From the NCBI GenBank assembly GCA_905236605.1, contig CAJORD010000315.1, positions 1-17,066 of the forward strand: a stretch of 17,066 bases of DNA, in the 5' to 3' direction. This DNA is from an uncultured Synergistales bacterium (GTDB lineage Bacteria > Synergistota > Synergistia > Synergistales > Aminobacteriaceae). The number at the start of each line of letters is the position of its first letter. Within the stretch, counting starts at the first letter, position 1. The notes below the pieces were generated by a model. The model was given only the letters and a program-made list of their open reading frames with translations, was not told the origin of the DNA and searched no databases. This document shows, one piece after another, positions 1 to 7,426 of the stretch. The position numbers and the translations under genes are program-made.

Positions 1-746
1 ATCTTTCAGGAATCGAGGCGGGCGCCGAAATCGTTGATACAGCTATTTCACCGTTCGCACTTGGAACGAGCCAGCCGCCTACGGAGTCATTAGTCGCCGC
101 TCTTGCAAACTCGGAATATGACACGGGAATTAAAATTGAAGACCTTCTCCCAATCTGCAACCACTTCAAGAAACTTCGCGAGAAATATAAAGACCTCCTG
201 CCCGAAATTGCAGGCGTTGATATTAACATTCTTCGCTATCAAATCCCCGGCGGAATGTATTCAAACATGGTCAACCAATTAAAAGAAATGAACGCAATTG
301 ACAAACTCGAAGACGTTCTTAACGAAGTACCTGTCGTTCGTAAGGCCATGGGTTATCCTCCGCTCGTTACGCCGTCAAGCCAGATGGTTGGAACTCAAGC
401 TACTGTGAACGTTTTGCGCGGCCGCTGGAAGAGTTTCCCGAAAGAAATTCGCCAGTACTTCTTAGGTTATTATGGTCAGCCGCCCGCACCAGTAGACCCC
501 GAAGTCCAGAAGTTAGCCATTGGCGACGAAGAGCCTATCACATGCAGGCCCGGCGAAAAGATTGCTCCGGAAATGGAGAAAGCGCGCGAAGATTGCAAAC
601 CGTGGGCAACAGAACCCGAAGACGCTTTAACGTGGATTATGTTCCCGCAGGTCGCTAAGGATTTCTTGCCGAAAAAGTATGCAAAAGCCACAAAGAGAGA
701 TTCAGGCATTCAGGCACAAGCCGCACCGGAGGCATATCCGGCATAA
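1..746 (+). CDS. oadA: Carboxyltransferase subunit (oxaloacetate decarboxylase alpha / pyruvate carboxylase subunit B type), 3' end
   Basis: This is the C-terminal 247 codons of a gene that enters from the left, reading from base 3. The protein opens inside the TIM-barrel carboxyltransferase domain (LSGIEAGAEIVDTAISPFA, then GTSQPPTES) and continues into the conserved carboxylase domain (IPGGMYSNMVNQL, then LVTPSSQMVGTQA and FLGYYGQPP). In this family the domain moves CO2 between biotin and oxaloacetate/pyruvate, feeding either a Na+-pumping decarboxylase or pyruvate carboxylation. The protein ends at AAPEAYPA, with no biotinyl domain and no MKM biotin attachment motif, so the biotin carrier must be a separate polypeptide. 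An internal ATG at 255 is not the start, because homology extends upstream to the window edge. phoH begins 3 bases after the stop. Substrate choice (oxaloacetate, pyruvate or methylmalonyl-CoA) cannot be settled from this fragment. Confidence 0.88.
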   Translation, partial: LSGIEAGAEIVDTAISPFALGTSQPPTESLVAALANSEYDTGIKIEDLLPICNHFKKLREKYKDLLPEIAGVDINILRYQIPGGMYSNMVNQLKEMNAIDKLEDVLNEVPVVRKAMGYPPLVTPSSQMVGTQATVNVLRGRWKSFPKEIRQYFLGYYGQPPAPVDPEVQKLAIGDEEPITCRPGEKIAPEMEKAREDCKPWATEPEDALTWIMFPQVAKDFLPKKYAKATKRDSGIQAQAAPEAYPA

Positions 747-749
747 ATT

Positions 750-1718
750 ATGGAAGTACCTTTAACCGGGGACGGTTTTGTTTTGGCGCGACTATCCGGC
801 CAGAATGATGAAAACTTCAAAGCTATTGAAGACCGTTATCCCGTTTCACTTTCGATTAAAGACGGGGCCGTTAAAATCAGCGGCCCTGATTCTGAACCTA
901 TACGCATTGTAGGTCATCTAGTCCGCGAATTATTATCAGTTGCGGAGAAGGGCCACGAAATCCACACCGCCGACGTTAGAGCCGCAATGGACGCTTTAGC
1001 CGAGGGCCGTGAACTTAAACTCAACGAATTATATTCAGAAATTATCTGCACAACCGCACGCGGCAAACCCATTCGCGCAAAGACACCGGGCCAACGCGCA
1101 TATATAAAAGCCATTCGCGACAATTTTATTTTATTTGCAACAGGCCCGGCTGGAACTGGAAAAACTTATCTTGCAGTCTGTGAAGCTGTCTCTATGCTCA
1201 AGGCTGGAAAAGTCAATCGCGTTGTTCTCGTTCGTCCTGCTGTCGAAGCTGGCGAAAGTCTCGGCTATCTTCCGGGCGATTTAAGAGAAAAAGTCGAGCC
1301 GTATGTCAGGCCGTTATATGACGCGTTTTATGATTTACTTTCACCGGAAAAATTTTTGCGCTATGCTGACAAGGGCGTGATTGAAATTGTCCCGTTAGCT
1401 TACATGCGCGGACGAACTCTCAATGAAAGTTTCATAATCCTTGACGAAGCTCAAAACACGACGCCTCGACAAATGAAAATGTTTTTGACGCGCCTCGGCT
1501 TCGGTTCAAAAGCTGTCGTTACGGGCGACATAACTCAAATAGACTTGCCGGGCGGCTCGCCGTCAGGTTTAAGAAGCGTGCGCGAAATTTTAGGCGGCAT
1601 TAAAGGAATTGGATTTATGGATTTGAGTTACGCCGATGTAGTGCGACATGAGATAGTTCAAAAAATCGTGCAGGCTTATGAAAGATACGAAAATAAATTA
1701 ACAGGGAGTGAGGAATGA
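750..1718 (+). CDS. phoH: PhoH-like ATPase
   Basis: This 322-residue protein is a full-length PhoH/YbeZ-family P-loop ATPase. The Walker A motif GPAGTGKT is at residues 132-139 and Walker B FIILDEAQN at about 228-236. The family motifs RPAVEAGESLGYLPGD (162-177) and VVTGDITQIDLP (256-267) are intact. The N-terminal ~100 residues match the small domain common in PhoH-like proteins. Family members are linked to RNA metabolism and often sit beside YbeY, as here two genes downstream. The start lies 3 bases after the upstream stop; a GGAGG at 728-732 is 17 bases away, which is long, so translation may depend on coupling. The last codons lie inside a heptad repeat that forms a hairpin with the following intergenic bases. 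Confidence 0.93.
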   Translation: MEVPLTGDGFVLARLSGQNDENFKAIEDRYPVSLSIKDGAVKISGPDSEPIRIVGHLVRELLSVAEKGHEIHTADVRAAMDALAEGRELKLNELYSEIICTTARGKPIRAKTPGQRAYIKAIRDNFILFATGPAGTGKTYLAVCEAVSMLKAGKVNRVVLVRPAVEAGESLGYLPGDLREKVEPYVRPLYDAFYDLLSPEKFLRYADKGVIEIVPLAYMRGRTLNESFIILDEAQNTTPRQMKMFLTRLGFGSKAVVTGDITQIDLPGGSPSGLRSVREILGGIKGIGFMDLSYADVVRHEIVQKIVQAYERYENKLTGSEE

Positions 1719-1770
1719 GGAATCGGCGCGGGAATTTTTGTTCCCTAATTCCTAATTCCGAAACCCTCAT
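1703..1770. repeat. Inverted heptad-repeat hairpin at the end of phoH
   Basis: The left arm reads AGGGAGT, GAGGAAT, GAGGAAT (1703-1723) and includes the phoH stop at 1716-1718. The right arm, read on the opposite strand, gives GAGGGTT, TCGGAAT, TAGGAAT, TAGGGAA. Bases 1712-1723 pair with 1748-1759 (11 of 12), and an inner stem pairs 1730-1734 with 1741-1745 around a TTTTTG loop. There is no T-tract after the hairpin, so it is not a typical terminator. It fills almost the whole gap before pgpH. Related repeats occur at 12483-12541 and 15421-15478. Confidence 0.75.
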
Positions 1771-1778
1771 TAATTAAA

Positions 1779-3914
1779 ATGAAATATAAAAATAGGCCAA
1801 GAGCTTTGTTCCCTTCGGGACAAAATTTTTTTAGCAAAATTAATTTCAAATTCATCTCGCAATTCATAACCCCTTTGATATTTCTATTAATTGCAGGCGT
1901 GTGTATTGTTCTTCTTCAATGGATGGTGCTGATACGCCGCGGAGACAGTTTTACAGTTGGAAAACCGTCTCCGGAAACTTACAGAGTAATTTCGCAAATG
2001 CGCTACGATGATCAGGCTTCAGCGAACACTTTGCGCTCAATGGTCAATGATAGCTTAGTTGGCGTTATGGTGCGAGATGTTTCAGCAAAAACGCGACTAC
2101 AACGACGATTAGAAGCCCTGCGCGACATGAAAGAAAACACACCACGCGACTCCGGTTATCTTGCTGTCTTCCCTGAACCCTTGTTAAGAGCCGTTTTGCG
2201 TCTTAAAGATGAAGATAAAGCGAAAATTTTGAATGCCTCTTACAAAATTGGAAGTTCATATATAGACAGGCTTGAATCTGAAAAAGTTTTCCGTGGCAAT
2301 ACTGCGTTAATGGCTTCGATTTTGTGGAACGAAATTAACAAAGCTAATCTTCAACCTAACGATGCTAATTTTGTGTATCAAATTCTGACGCGCCTTGGAA
2401 ATCTCACTGTAAAGATTGATGATGACTTAACAGAATTAGCAAGAAAAGCCGCTATTGAAGATGTTCCAGTTATAGATCGAAAATTAGAACCAGGAGATGT
2501 AATTGTAAGTAAGGGCGATGTTGTTACCACACAGACCGCAGTATTATTAAGGCTTCAAGGCTACACTGAAGATGTTTTTCCTGTCGTTCAGTTAATTGTA
2601 GTAATTTTGTTCACGCTAATGATGCCTTTGTTTTTGAACATTCTGAAGCGCGGAGCCGGTGAACAGAAGCCTACATGGTGGTGCGTAGCGTTCATAATGG
2701 TAACGGCTTGGAGTTGCGAAACATTAGCGACACGTTTAGAAATTTACGGTGCTGGAAGCCTTGCAGCTGTTAATATTGCATACTTATGTTTACCTGATTA
2801 TCTTGCATTTTGTATCGCAATGATGGCGGCGGTATCTGGTGTATTTGTAATCACTAGTCACGCTGTTGCACAGCAAGTTACTTTAGTTGTACTTTCAGGT
2901 TTTGCGGCGATAGTCGGCTTTTATGTGATGAGAAATTCTGAATCACGCCGTCAGGTTACACGCAGAATTATTTTGATGGCGTTTTTGATGACGCTTGTAA
3001 AAATGGCGATAAGAACCATTCAGGGGCCTCCGTTTGTGCGAGATAATTTTAGATTGTTCATACCACTTGGCGAATTTTGGCAAGAAGCAGGATTGTTTTT
3101 CTTTTTTGAGGCCATAATCCCTCATTTGATGATGATGATTTTGCAATATCTCGAGGAGTACCTTGGAACTCTTTCAATTTTGAGTATTCGCGAAATCTCT
3201 CACCCTTCAAGTCCGTTGTTGAGGGACTTACAGCGCAATGCCCCCGGAACTTATCAACATTGTCTTACAATAGCAACATTAATTGAAGCTGTAGGAATGA
3301 AACTCGGAATGGACGTCAATCTACTTCGCGCCGGAGCTTATTATCACGACATCGGCAAATTAAGGAAGCCGCAGTTCTTTGTTGAAAATCAAGGTGGGGT
3401 CAACATTCATGACGACATGTCGCCTATGTTAAGCTCTATGACAATAATCTCACATGTTAAAGACGGCCTCGAATTAGCGTGGGAAGCTAAGTTGCCGCAA
3501 CGAATCCGGGACTTTATCGCCGAGCACCACGGTACAACATGCACAAGATATTTTTACAATAAAGCTGTATCTTTAGGAGAGAATGTAGAGTGGGCATCGT
3601 TCTGTTATCCTGGTCCGCGGCCACAAACTCGCGAAACAGCTTTGCTAATGATTGTCGATTCAGTTGAGGCCGCAGTTCGTGCTGCAAATATTCGCGAAAT
3701 TGAAGACGCAGATAAAAACAGAGAAAAAAGCAAGCGTGTAAGTGCGATTGAAAAAATCGTGAAGCAAGTTATCACAAGCAAAATTAACGAAAATCAATTT
3801 GATGACGTGAATTTTACATTCAAAGATTTGGCTCTTATAAAAGAAACTCTAATTTCAGTTCTGACATCAATGTATCATTCGCGCAAAGTCAAAAAAATAG
3901 AAAAGAAAAAATAA
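1779..3914 (+). CDS. pgpH: 7TM receptor-type HD hydrolase, cyclic-di-AMP phosphodiesterase PgpH
   Basis: This 711-residue membrane protein has the YqfF/PgpH architecture. It has an N-terminal membrane segment (about 30-51), a long extracytoplasmic domain (about 55-262), a cluster of membrane helices (about 268-465), and a cytoplasmic HD domain (about 480-640). HD-domain metal ligands are visible: H493 in GTYQHCLTIA, H523-D524 in AGAYYHDIGK, H559, H583-H584 in AEHHGTT, and D627 in MIVDSVEAAVRA. The family member PgpH hydrolyses c-di-AMP to pApA, so this protein probably sets c-di-AMP levels in response to an external cue. The basic tail (KVKKIEKKK) is a local feature. The ATG at 1779 has no recognisable Shine-Dalgarno sequence; a TTG at 1806 in frame is an alternative, also weak. 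ybeY follows after 19 bases. Confidence 0.92.
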   Translation: MKYKNRPRALFPSGQNFFSKINFKFISQFITPLIFLLIAGVCIVLLQWMVLIRRGDSFTVGKPSPETYRVISQMRYDDQASANTLRSMVNDSLVGVMVRDVSAKTRLQRRLEALRDMKENTPRDSGYLAVFPEPLLRAVLRLKDEDKAKILNASYKIGSSYIDRLESEKVFRGNTALMASILWNEINKANLQPNDANFVYQILTRLGNLTVKIDDDLTELARKAAIEDVPVIDRKLEPGDVIVSKGDVVTTQTAVLLRLQGYTEDVFPVVQLIVVILFTLMMPLFLNILKRGAGEQKPTWWCVAFIMVTAWSCETLATRLEIYGAGSLAAVNIAYLCLPDYLAFCIAMMAAVSGVFVITSHAVAQQVTLVVLSGFAAIVGFYVMRNSESRRQVTRRIILMAFLMTLVKMAIRTIQGPPFVRDNFRLFIPLGEFWQEAGLFFFFEAIIPHLMMMILQYLEEYLGTLSILSIREISHPSSPLLRDLQRNAPGTYQHCLTIATLIEAVGMKLGMDVNLLRAGAYYHDIGKLRKPQFFVENQGGVNIHDDMSPMLSSMTIISHVKDGLELAWEAKLPQRIRDFIAEHHGTTCTRYFYNKAVSLGENVEWASFCYPGPRPQTRETALLMIVDSVEAAVRAANIREIEDADKNREKSKRVSAIEKIVKQVITSKINENQFDDVNFTFKDLALIKETLISVLTSMYHSRKVKKIEKKK

Positions 3915-3933
3915 AGAGAGGTTAGTTTTAATT

Positions 3934-4434
3934 TTGAAGTTATCATTGCGCATAAACGAGCCTGAAGACTCATCGGGCACCAAAGAGGGCGATAGTAGTA
4001 GCTCAAATTTTAATTTTGAAAAAGTTAGTGATGTTCTTGAAAGTGAGCTAATAGAGATTTATCCTAAATCTAAAAATTTTGAAGCCGCGGAGATTTCTTT
4101 AACTTTTGTAGCTCCTGACGATATTCGCGCGCTAAATCGTGAATACAGAAATGTCGACGAATCCACTGACGTTTTATCGTTCCCCATGATTGAAGATGAG
4201 TTTTTTGAAATTCCCGTGCTTATCTTAGGCGACATCGTAATTTGTCCAGAAGAGACGGCGCGACTTCACCCCGAACTTAATGAACGTGAAGCAATTTGTT
4301 TAATGATTGCTCATTCGTTTTTACATTTGCTAGGTTTCGATCACGACACGGACGAGAAAGAAAAAATCATGTGGCAAAAACAGGACGATATAAAATCCAA
4401 AATTCTTGCTGCTTTATCACAGGAGGAAAATTAA
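3934..4434 (+). CDS. ybeY: Endoribonuclease YbeY (rRNA maturation factor)
   Basis: This 166-residue protein belongs to the UPF0054/YbeY family of metal-dependent endoribonucleases, which act in 16S rRNA maturation and ribosome quality control. It carries the zinc-binding motif as AHSFLHLLGFDHD (about residues 125-137), with the three family histidines present. The second motif, ALNREYRNVDESTDVLSFPM, and the segment LGDIVICPE also match. The start is a TTG, chosen because it lies 12 bases after AGAGAGG (3915-3921) and gives the usual short N-terminus. A low-complexity insert (DSSGTKEGDSSSS, about residues 12-24) follows the first strand. The stop TAA abuts the next ATG, so corC is probably translationally coupled. 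Confidence 0.93.
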   Translation: MKLSLRINEPEDSSGTKEGDSSSSNFNFEKVSDVLESELIEIYPKSKNFEAAEISLTFVAPDDIRALNREYRNVDESTDVLSFPMIEDEFFEIPVLILGDIVICPEETARLHPELNEREAICLMIAHSFLHLLGFDHDTDEKEKIMWQKQDDIKSKILAALSQEEN

Positions 4435-5718
4435 ATGACGGGAATAATTTTGGGTTTTGTAATTTTGTTTTTACTTTCGGCTTTTTTCAGTGGTGCAGAG
4501 ACTTCCATAACTGCAACCGGCACAGGAAAATTACGAACTTTACAAGAGCAAGGAAAATACAAATTTCTAAATTCCACTTTTCAATGGCTGATTGATGACA
4601 CACAAGAGGCTCTTACAGTTTGTCTAATTTCAAATAATGTAGTGAACATCTCGGCTTCGGCGCTCGCCTCGAGTGTTGTAATTGAAATTTTTGGTTCCGG
4701 TGCACTTGTCATTACAGTGCCTGTTATGACGGTCTTAATCGTGATTTTGGGCGAGATTTTACCAAAAAGTGCAGCGATGGTGTATTCTGAAAACGTTTTG
4801 ATTGTTGCTGCTCCGATACTTAGAATTTTGGCGTTTTTGATAGCTCCAGCGGCTTGGGCAATGAAAAAATGCGTGAAAGCGATTGGATTTTTACTACACA
4901 TAGATTTGGGAACGCAACAGGTATTTGTAACGCGCGACGACATTGAGCAATTAGTAAAAATTGGAGAAGAAAGCGGCGCTCTTGAAGCAAGCGAACGCAG
5001 AATGATAGACGGCATCATAGATTTTGACGAGAGACGCGTACACGAAATTATGATACCACGCACAGACATGATAGCGCTTGAAGCTGATGATACTTTAGCC
5101 GACGCTGTAAAACTTTTTATTGATGAAGGACACTCAAGAATCCCTGTCTATGAGGAAAGTCCAGACAATATAATCGGAATTTTATACGTCAAAGATACAC
5201 TTAAAAATCTTCTTGATTCAGATTTAACTTGTGAAGTAAAAACTCTTTTACGAAAGCCAATTTTTGTCCCTGAAACCATTCGCACCGCTGAACTTCTTGA
5301 AAATATGCGGCGCGAACATATTCACATTGCAATAATCGTCGATGAGTATGGCGGAGTGGCTGGACTTGTAACAATGGAAGATATTTTAGAACAGATAGTC
5401 GGCGAAATTCAAGATGAATACGACCAGGAAGTCCCTGAAATTCAAAAACTCGATGACGGTTCTTACATGGTACAAGGTGGAATTAGCCTGGAAAATTTGA
5501 GCGATTCGCTTGGCTCCGAATTTGAAAGTGATGACGCTGAAAGCCTAGGCGGACTTGTTTTAACGTTGTCAGGAAGTTTCCCTGAAGCAGGAGAAATTTT
5601 TGAATATGGCGGCTGGAAAATTAAAGTGGAAGCGCTCGAAGACCATCGAATAACACTGCTTAATCTCTCGAAAATTGAGCAAGAACAACAAAACGAAGAA
5701 GCAGACATACAACAATAA
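4435..5718 (+). CDS. CorC/HlyC-family CNNM-type membrane protein with CBS pair
   Basis: This 427-residue protein has the full domain order of the family. An N-terminal DUF21/CNNM membrane domain (about 1-150) starts with the signature FFSGAETS. A CBS pair (about 200-325) contains IMIPRTDMIAL and EYGGVAGLVTMEDILEQIVG. A C-terminal CorC_HlyC domain (about 335-410) follows. Relatives are implicated in Mg2+/Co2+ or Na+ transport and in cation resistance; old 'hemolysin' labels are not informative. AGGAGG (4421-4426) lies 8 bases before the ATG, an ideal ribosome binding site inside the end of ybeY. It is the last gene of the phoH-pgpH-ybeY run and is followed by a strong terminator. Gln/Glu-rich residues form the C-terminal tail. 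Confidence 0.9.
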   Translation: MTGIILGFVILFLLSAFFSGAETSITATGTGKLRTLQEQGKYKFLNSTFQWLIDDTQEALTVCLISNNVVNISASALASSVVIEIFGSGALVITVPVMTVLIVILGEILPKSAAMVYSENVLIVAAPILRILAFLIAPAAWAMKKCVKAIGFLLHIDLGTQQVFVTRDDIEQLVKIGEESGALEASERRMIDGIIDFDERRVHEIMIPRTDMIALEADDTLADAVKLFIDEGHSRIPVYEESPDNIIGILYVKDTLKNLLDSDLTCEVKTLLRKPIFVPETIRTAELLENMRREHIHIAIIVDEYGGVAGLVTMEDILEQIVGEIQDEYDQEVPEIQKLDDGSYMVQGGISLENLSDSLGSEFESDDAESLGGLVLTLSGSFPEAGEIFEYGGWKIKVEALEDHRITLLNLSKIEQEQQNEEADIQQ

Positions 5719-5725
5719 TTTTTAT

Positions 5726-5771
5726 ACGCCGTGTCCTTTTGTAATTTATGAGGGCGCGGCGTAATTTTTTT
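5726..5771 (+). terminator. Rho-independent terminator after the phoH-corC operon
   Basis: ACGCCGTGTCC (5726-5736) pairs over 11 positions, two of them G-T wobbles, with GGGCGCGGCGT (5752-5762). The loop is about 15 bases, and a run of T (5765-5771) follows on the + strand. It lies between the convergent corC and SH3-protein genes. The - strand side lacks a good T-tract, so it is mainly a + strand terminator. Confidence 0.85.
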
Positions 5772-6483
5772 ATTCTTCTATGTCGTAATAGACGTGATAA
5801 CTCATGTTTTTGACTCTGTTTTTATCAACATCAAAATTTATATATACAATTTCGCTTTCTTGATACGAGTACGCTCCAGTGGATTGGTCGCTTGGCTCTC
5901 CAAAATTTTGTATTAATTTGTCCGTGCTATCTCCGATTTTTATATTGCCAAAAGCCTTATCGCCTCCGGAAATCACAACTGAAGTAAGCAAATTATTCAC
6001 ATATTCGACGCTGCAATTTTTCCACGACATTGAAACGCGTTCATACTCGCCGCCACCGATTGTATCGCGCTTTTCATTTTTAGGCTTGCCAAATAATGAT
6101 ACAGCTTTCTCTGGTGTAATTCCGTAAGTCAGATACAGCTGCATTATCAGTTTGTGCAATGGGTTATCCTGATAATTTTCAGCATATACAGCTTCGAGAT
6201 ATTTACCAAAAACAAACGCGCTGCCTTCTTGCGTTGGGTGATCAACTTCGTACCAGACATCGCCGTCAGTTATAAAACGATCTAAGACTACGACAGAATC
6301 ATCTCTGTTTAATTTGCCAAGAATTTCTGAATCAGTGCCTGGATCTTCACGAAGTCTTACGCCGCTGCCGGTGCATCGTCCTAATGTTGGAAAATTTTCA
6401 AATTTATTCGGTGAATCCGCGACAGCAACTGACGCTAACGCAAATAAACATAAAAACAAAATTGCAATTTTTAATTTACGCAT
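5770..6483 (-). CDS. Exported SH3-domain protein with two BamE-like repeats
   Basis: The protein has 237 residues. The start MRKLKIAILF was chosen because GGAG lies 8 bases upstream; an upstream in-frame ATG would place this site inside the gene. A signal peptide spans residues 1-22 (cleavage near AVA-D). A bacterial SH3 domain (about 33-100) carries the typical GSGVRLREDPGTDSEILGKL pattern. Two similar units follow, at about 119-171 and 181-232. Each begins G-[I/D]-[T/S]-x(3)-[A/L]-x(3)-FG-[K/E]-P and ends in strands rich in V/I, which resembles the SmpA/OmlA (BamE) fold; that is my inference. The protein probably acts outside the cytoplasmic membrane, perhaps binding cell-wall material. It lies 21 bases downstream of the PP2C gene and was probably co-transcribed with it. 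No enzymatic motif is seen. Confidence 0.82.
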   Translation of the reverse strand: MRKLKIAILFLCLFALASVAVADSPNKFENFPTLGRCTGSGVRLREDPGTDSEILGKLNRDDSVVVLDRFITDGDVWYEVDHPTQEGSAFVFGKYLEAVYAENYQDNPLHKLIMQLYLTYGITPEKAVSLFGKPKNEKRDTIGGGEYERVSMSWKNCSVEYVNNLLTSVVISGGDKAFGNIKIGDSTDKLIQNFGEPSDQSTGAYSYQESEIVYINFDVDKNRVKNMSYHVYYDIEE

Positions 6484-6504
6484 TCTTAACGCTCCTATCA
6501 AATT

Positions 6505-7281
6505 TTATTTTTGTATCTCACTTGTAAATTCAAGAAGTACACACGTTACATTATCCTTCCCGCCACGTTCTAAAGCGGCTTCGATTAATTTATTCACAGA
6601 AATTGAAACATCATAATTACCACTTACAATTTCTGAAATTTCTCGATGAGTTAGCATTTCTGTAAGTCCGTCGGAACATAGTAATACTCTTTTTACTTCG
6701 TTCACGTGATGAGGCCCGCTGGCGTCCGGCGAAATCACAAACTGATCTTCAGATATTCCAATAAATTTTGTTAAGATATGCCGTTCGTGGCTAGTTTGTG
6801 CTTTGCGTGGCGTGATTAATCCCATTCGCGCTTTCTCTTCGGCGACAGTGTGGTCATCTGTAACGCGCAAAAGATTTTCCCCTTTTAATACATAAATCCT
6901 TGAATCACCAAGGTTATATGCCATGAAAAAATCTTCGGAAATTACAACAAGTGCCAACGTCGTTCCCGCTCTGCTATTTTGTTCCGCTGCAAACGTCATC
7001 ACCGCAGCGTTTGCATCTTTCACAAATTCTTCGACGGCTTCATAATTTCCAAATTTAATTTTTTCACAATGCTCCGCAAGTTTTTTAACGGTCTTTAATG
7101 ATGCAACCTCGCCGAAATCTTCGCCGCCCATTCCGTCGCAAACCGCAAACACACAGGGCGCTTCCGAAACTCCTTGCGCGCTCGTGGGAGTCTCGCTGAA
7201 AATTCCATTGCAGAAAAAATTATCTTCGTTATTCGTTCGGACATGTCCGACATCTGAACGCGCCGCAAATCTCACAAACAT
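6505..7281 (-). CDS. PP2C-type Ser/Thr protein phosphatase
   Basis: This 258-residue cytoplasmic PPM/PP2C-family phosphatase removes phosphate from Ser/Thr residues with two metal ions. The motifs are intact: SDVGHVRTNNEDNFF (about 9-23), VCDGMGG (47-53), RAGTTLALV (104-112), LGDSRIYVL (124-132), LLCSDGLTEML (200-210) and GGKDNVTCVLLEF (240-252). The metal-binding Asp residues are D20, D49, D204 and D243. The start MFVRFAARSDVG is preferred, because AAGGAG sits 12 bases upstream and the family usually begins here. The longer reading frame runs 22 codons into the divergent promoter region. No Ser/Thr kinase is in the window, so the partner kinase must be encoded elsewhere. The gene is divergent from the TPR-ParA pair. 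Confidence 0.93.
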   Translation of the reverse strand: MFVRFAARSDVGHVRTNNEDNFFCNGIFSETPTSAQGVSEAPCVFAVCDGMGGEDFGEVASLKTVKKLAEHCEKIKFGNYEAVEEFVKDANAAVMTFAAEQNSRAGTTLALVVISEDFFMAYNLGDSRIYVLKGENLLRVTDDHTVAEEKARMGLITPRKAQTSHERHILTKFIGISEDQFVISPDASGPHHVNEVKRVLLCSDGLTEMLTHREISEIVSGNYDVSISVNKLIEAALERGGKDNVTCVLLEFTSEIQK

Positions 7282-7359
7282 TTTAATTCTCATCTCCTTA
7301 AATTTTTTTTTTTCGCAGGGGCATGTAAAGATTAAATCACACAGCAAGATTTTTCAATG

Positions 7360-7365
7360 TATAAT
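7360..7365 (+). promoter_or_regulatory. Possible -10 box for the TPR-parA pair
   Basis: A perfect TATAAT lies in the 145-base A+T-rich gap between the divergent PP2C and TPR genes, about 60 bases before the TPR start. I see no good TTGACA-like -35 at 16-18 bases upstream, so the call is weak. Confidence 0.35.
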
Positions 7366-7426
7366 TATCAAAACTAAAATAAATTTTCATAAATTGCCAA
7401 AGATTTTTAAGGAGGAATTTTCTTTC

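Noticed and set aside
1703..1770. Repeat hairpin as a transcription terminator of phoH
   Set aside because: No T-tract follows the stem, and pgpH lies immediately downstream on the same strand with no promoter seen.
4296..4595. 99-codon + strand frame across the ybeY/corC junction
   Set aside because: It overlaps two clearly recognised genes in another frame, and its protein is of odd composition (Phe/Cys/Arg-rich).
4581..5069. 162-codon - strand frame inside corC
   Set aside because: It lies entirely antisense to the conserved corC gene, has no ribosome binding site that I can see and no recognisable domain.
7282..7347. 22-codon N-terminal extension of the PP2C phosphatase
   Set aside because: The family normally begins at the MFVRFAARSDVG region, and the AAGGAG site fits the start at 7281 rather than the upstream one.
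7184..7426. Upstream extension of the TPR protein reading frame
   Set aside because: The extension runs antisense through the start of the PP2C gene, encodes no signal peptide, and a good ribosome binding site with a signal peptide start lies at 7427.
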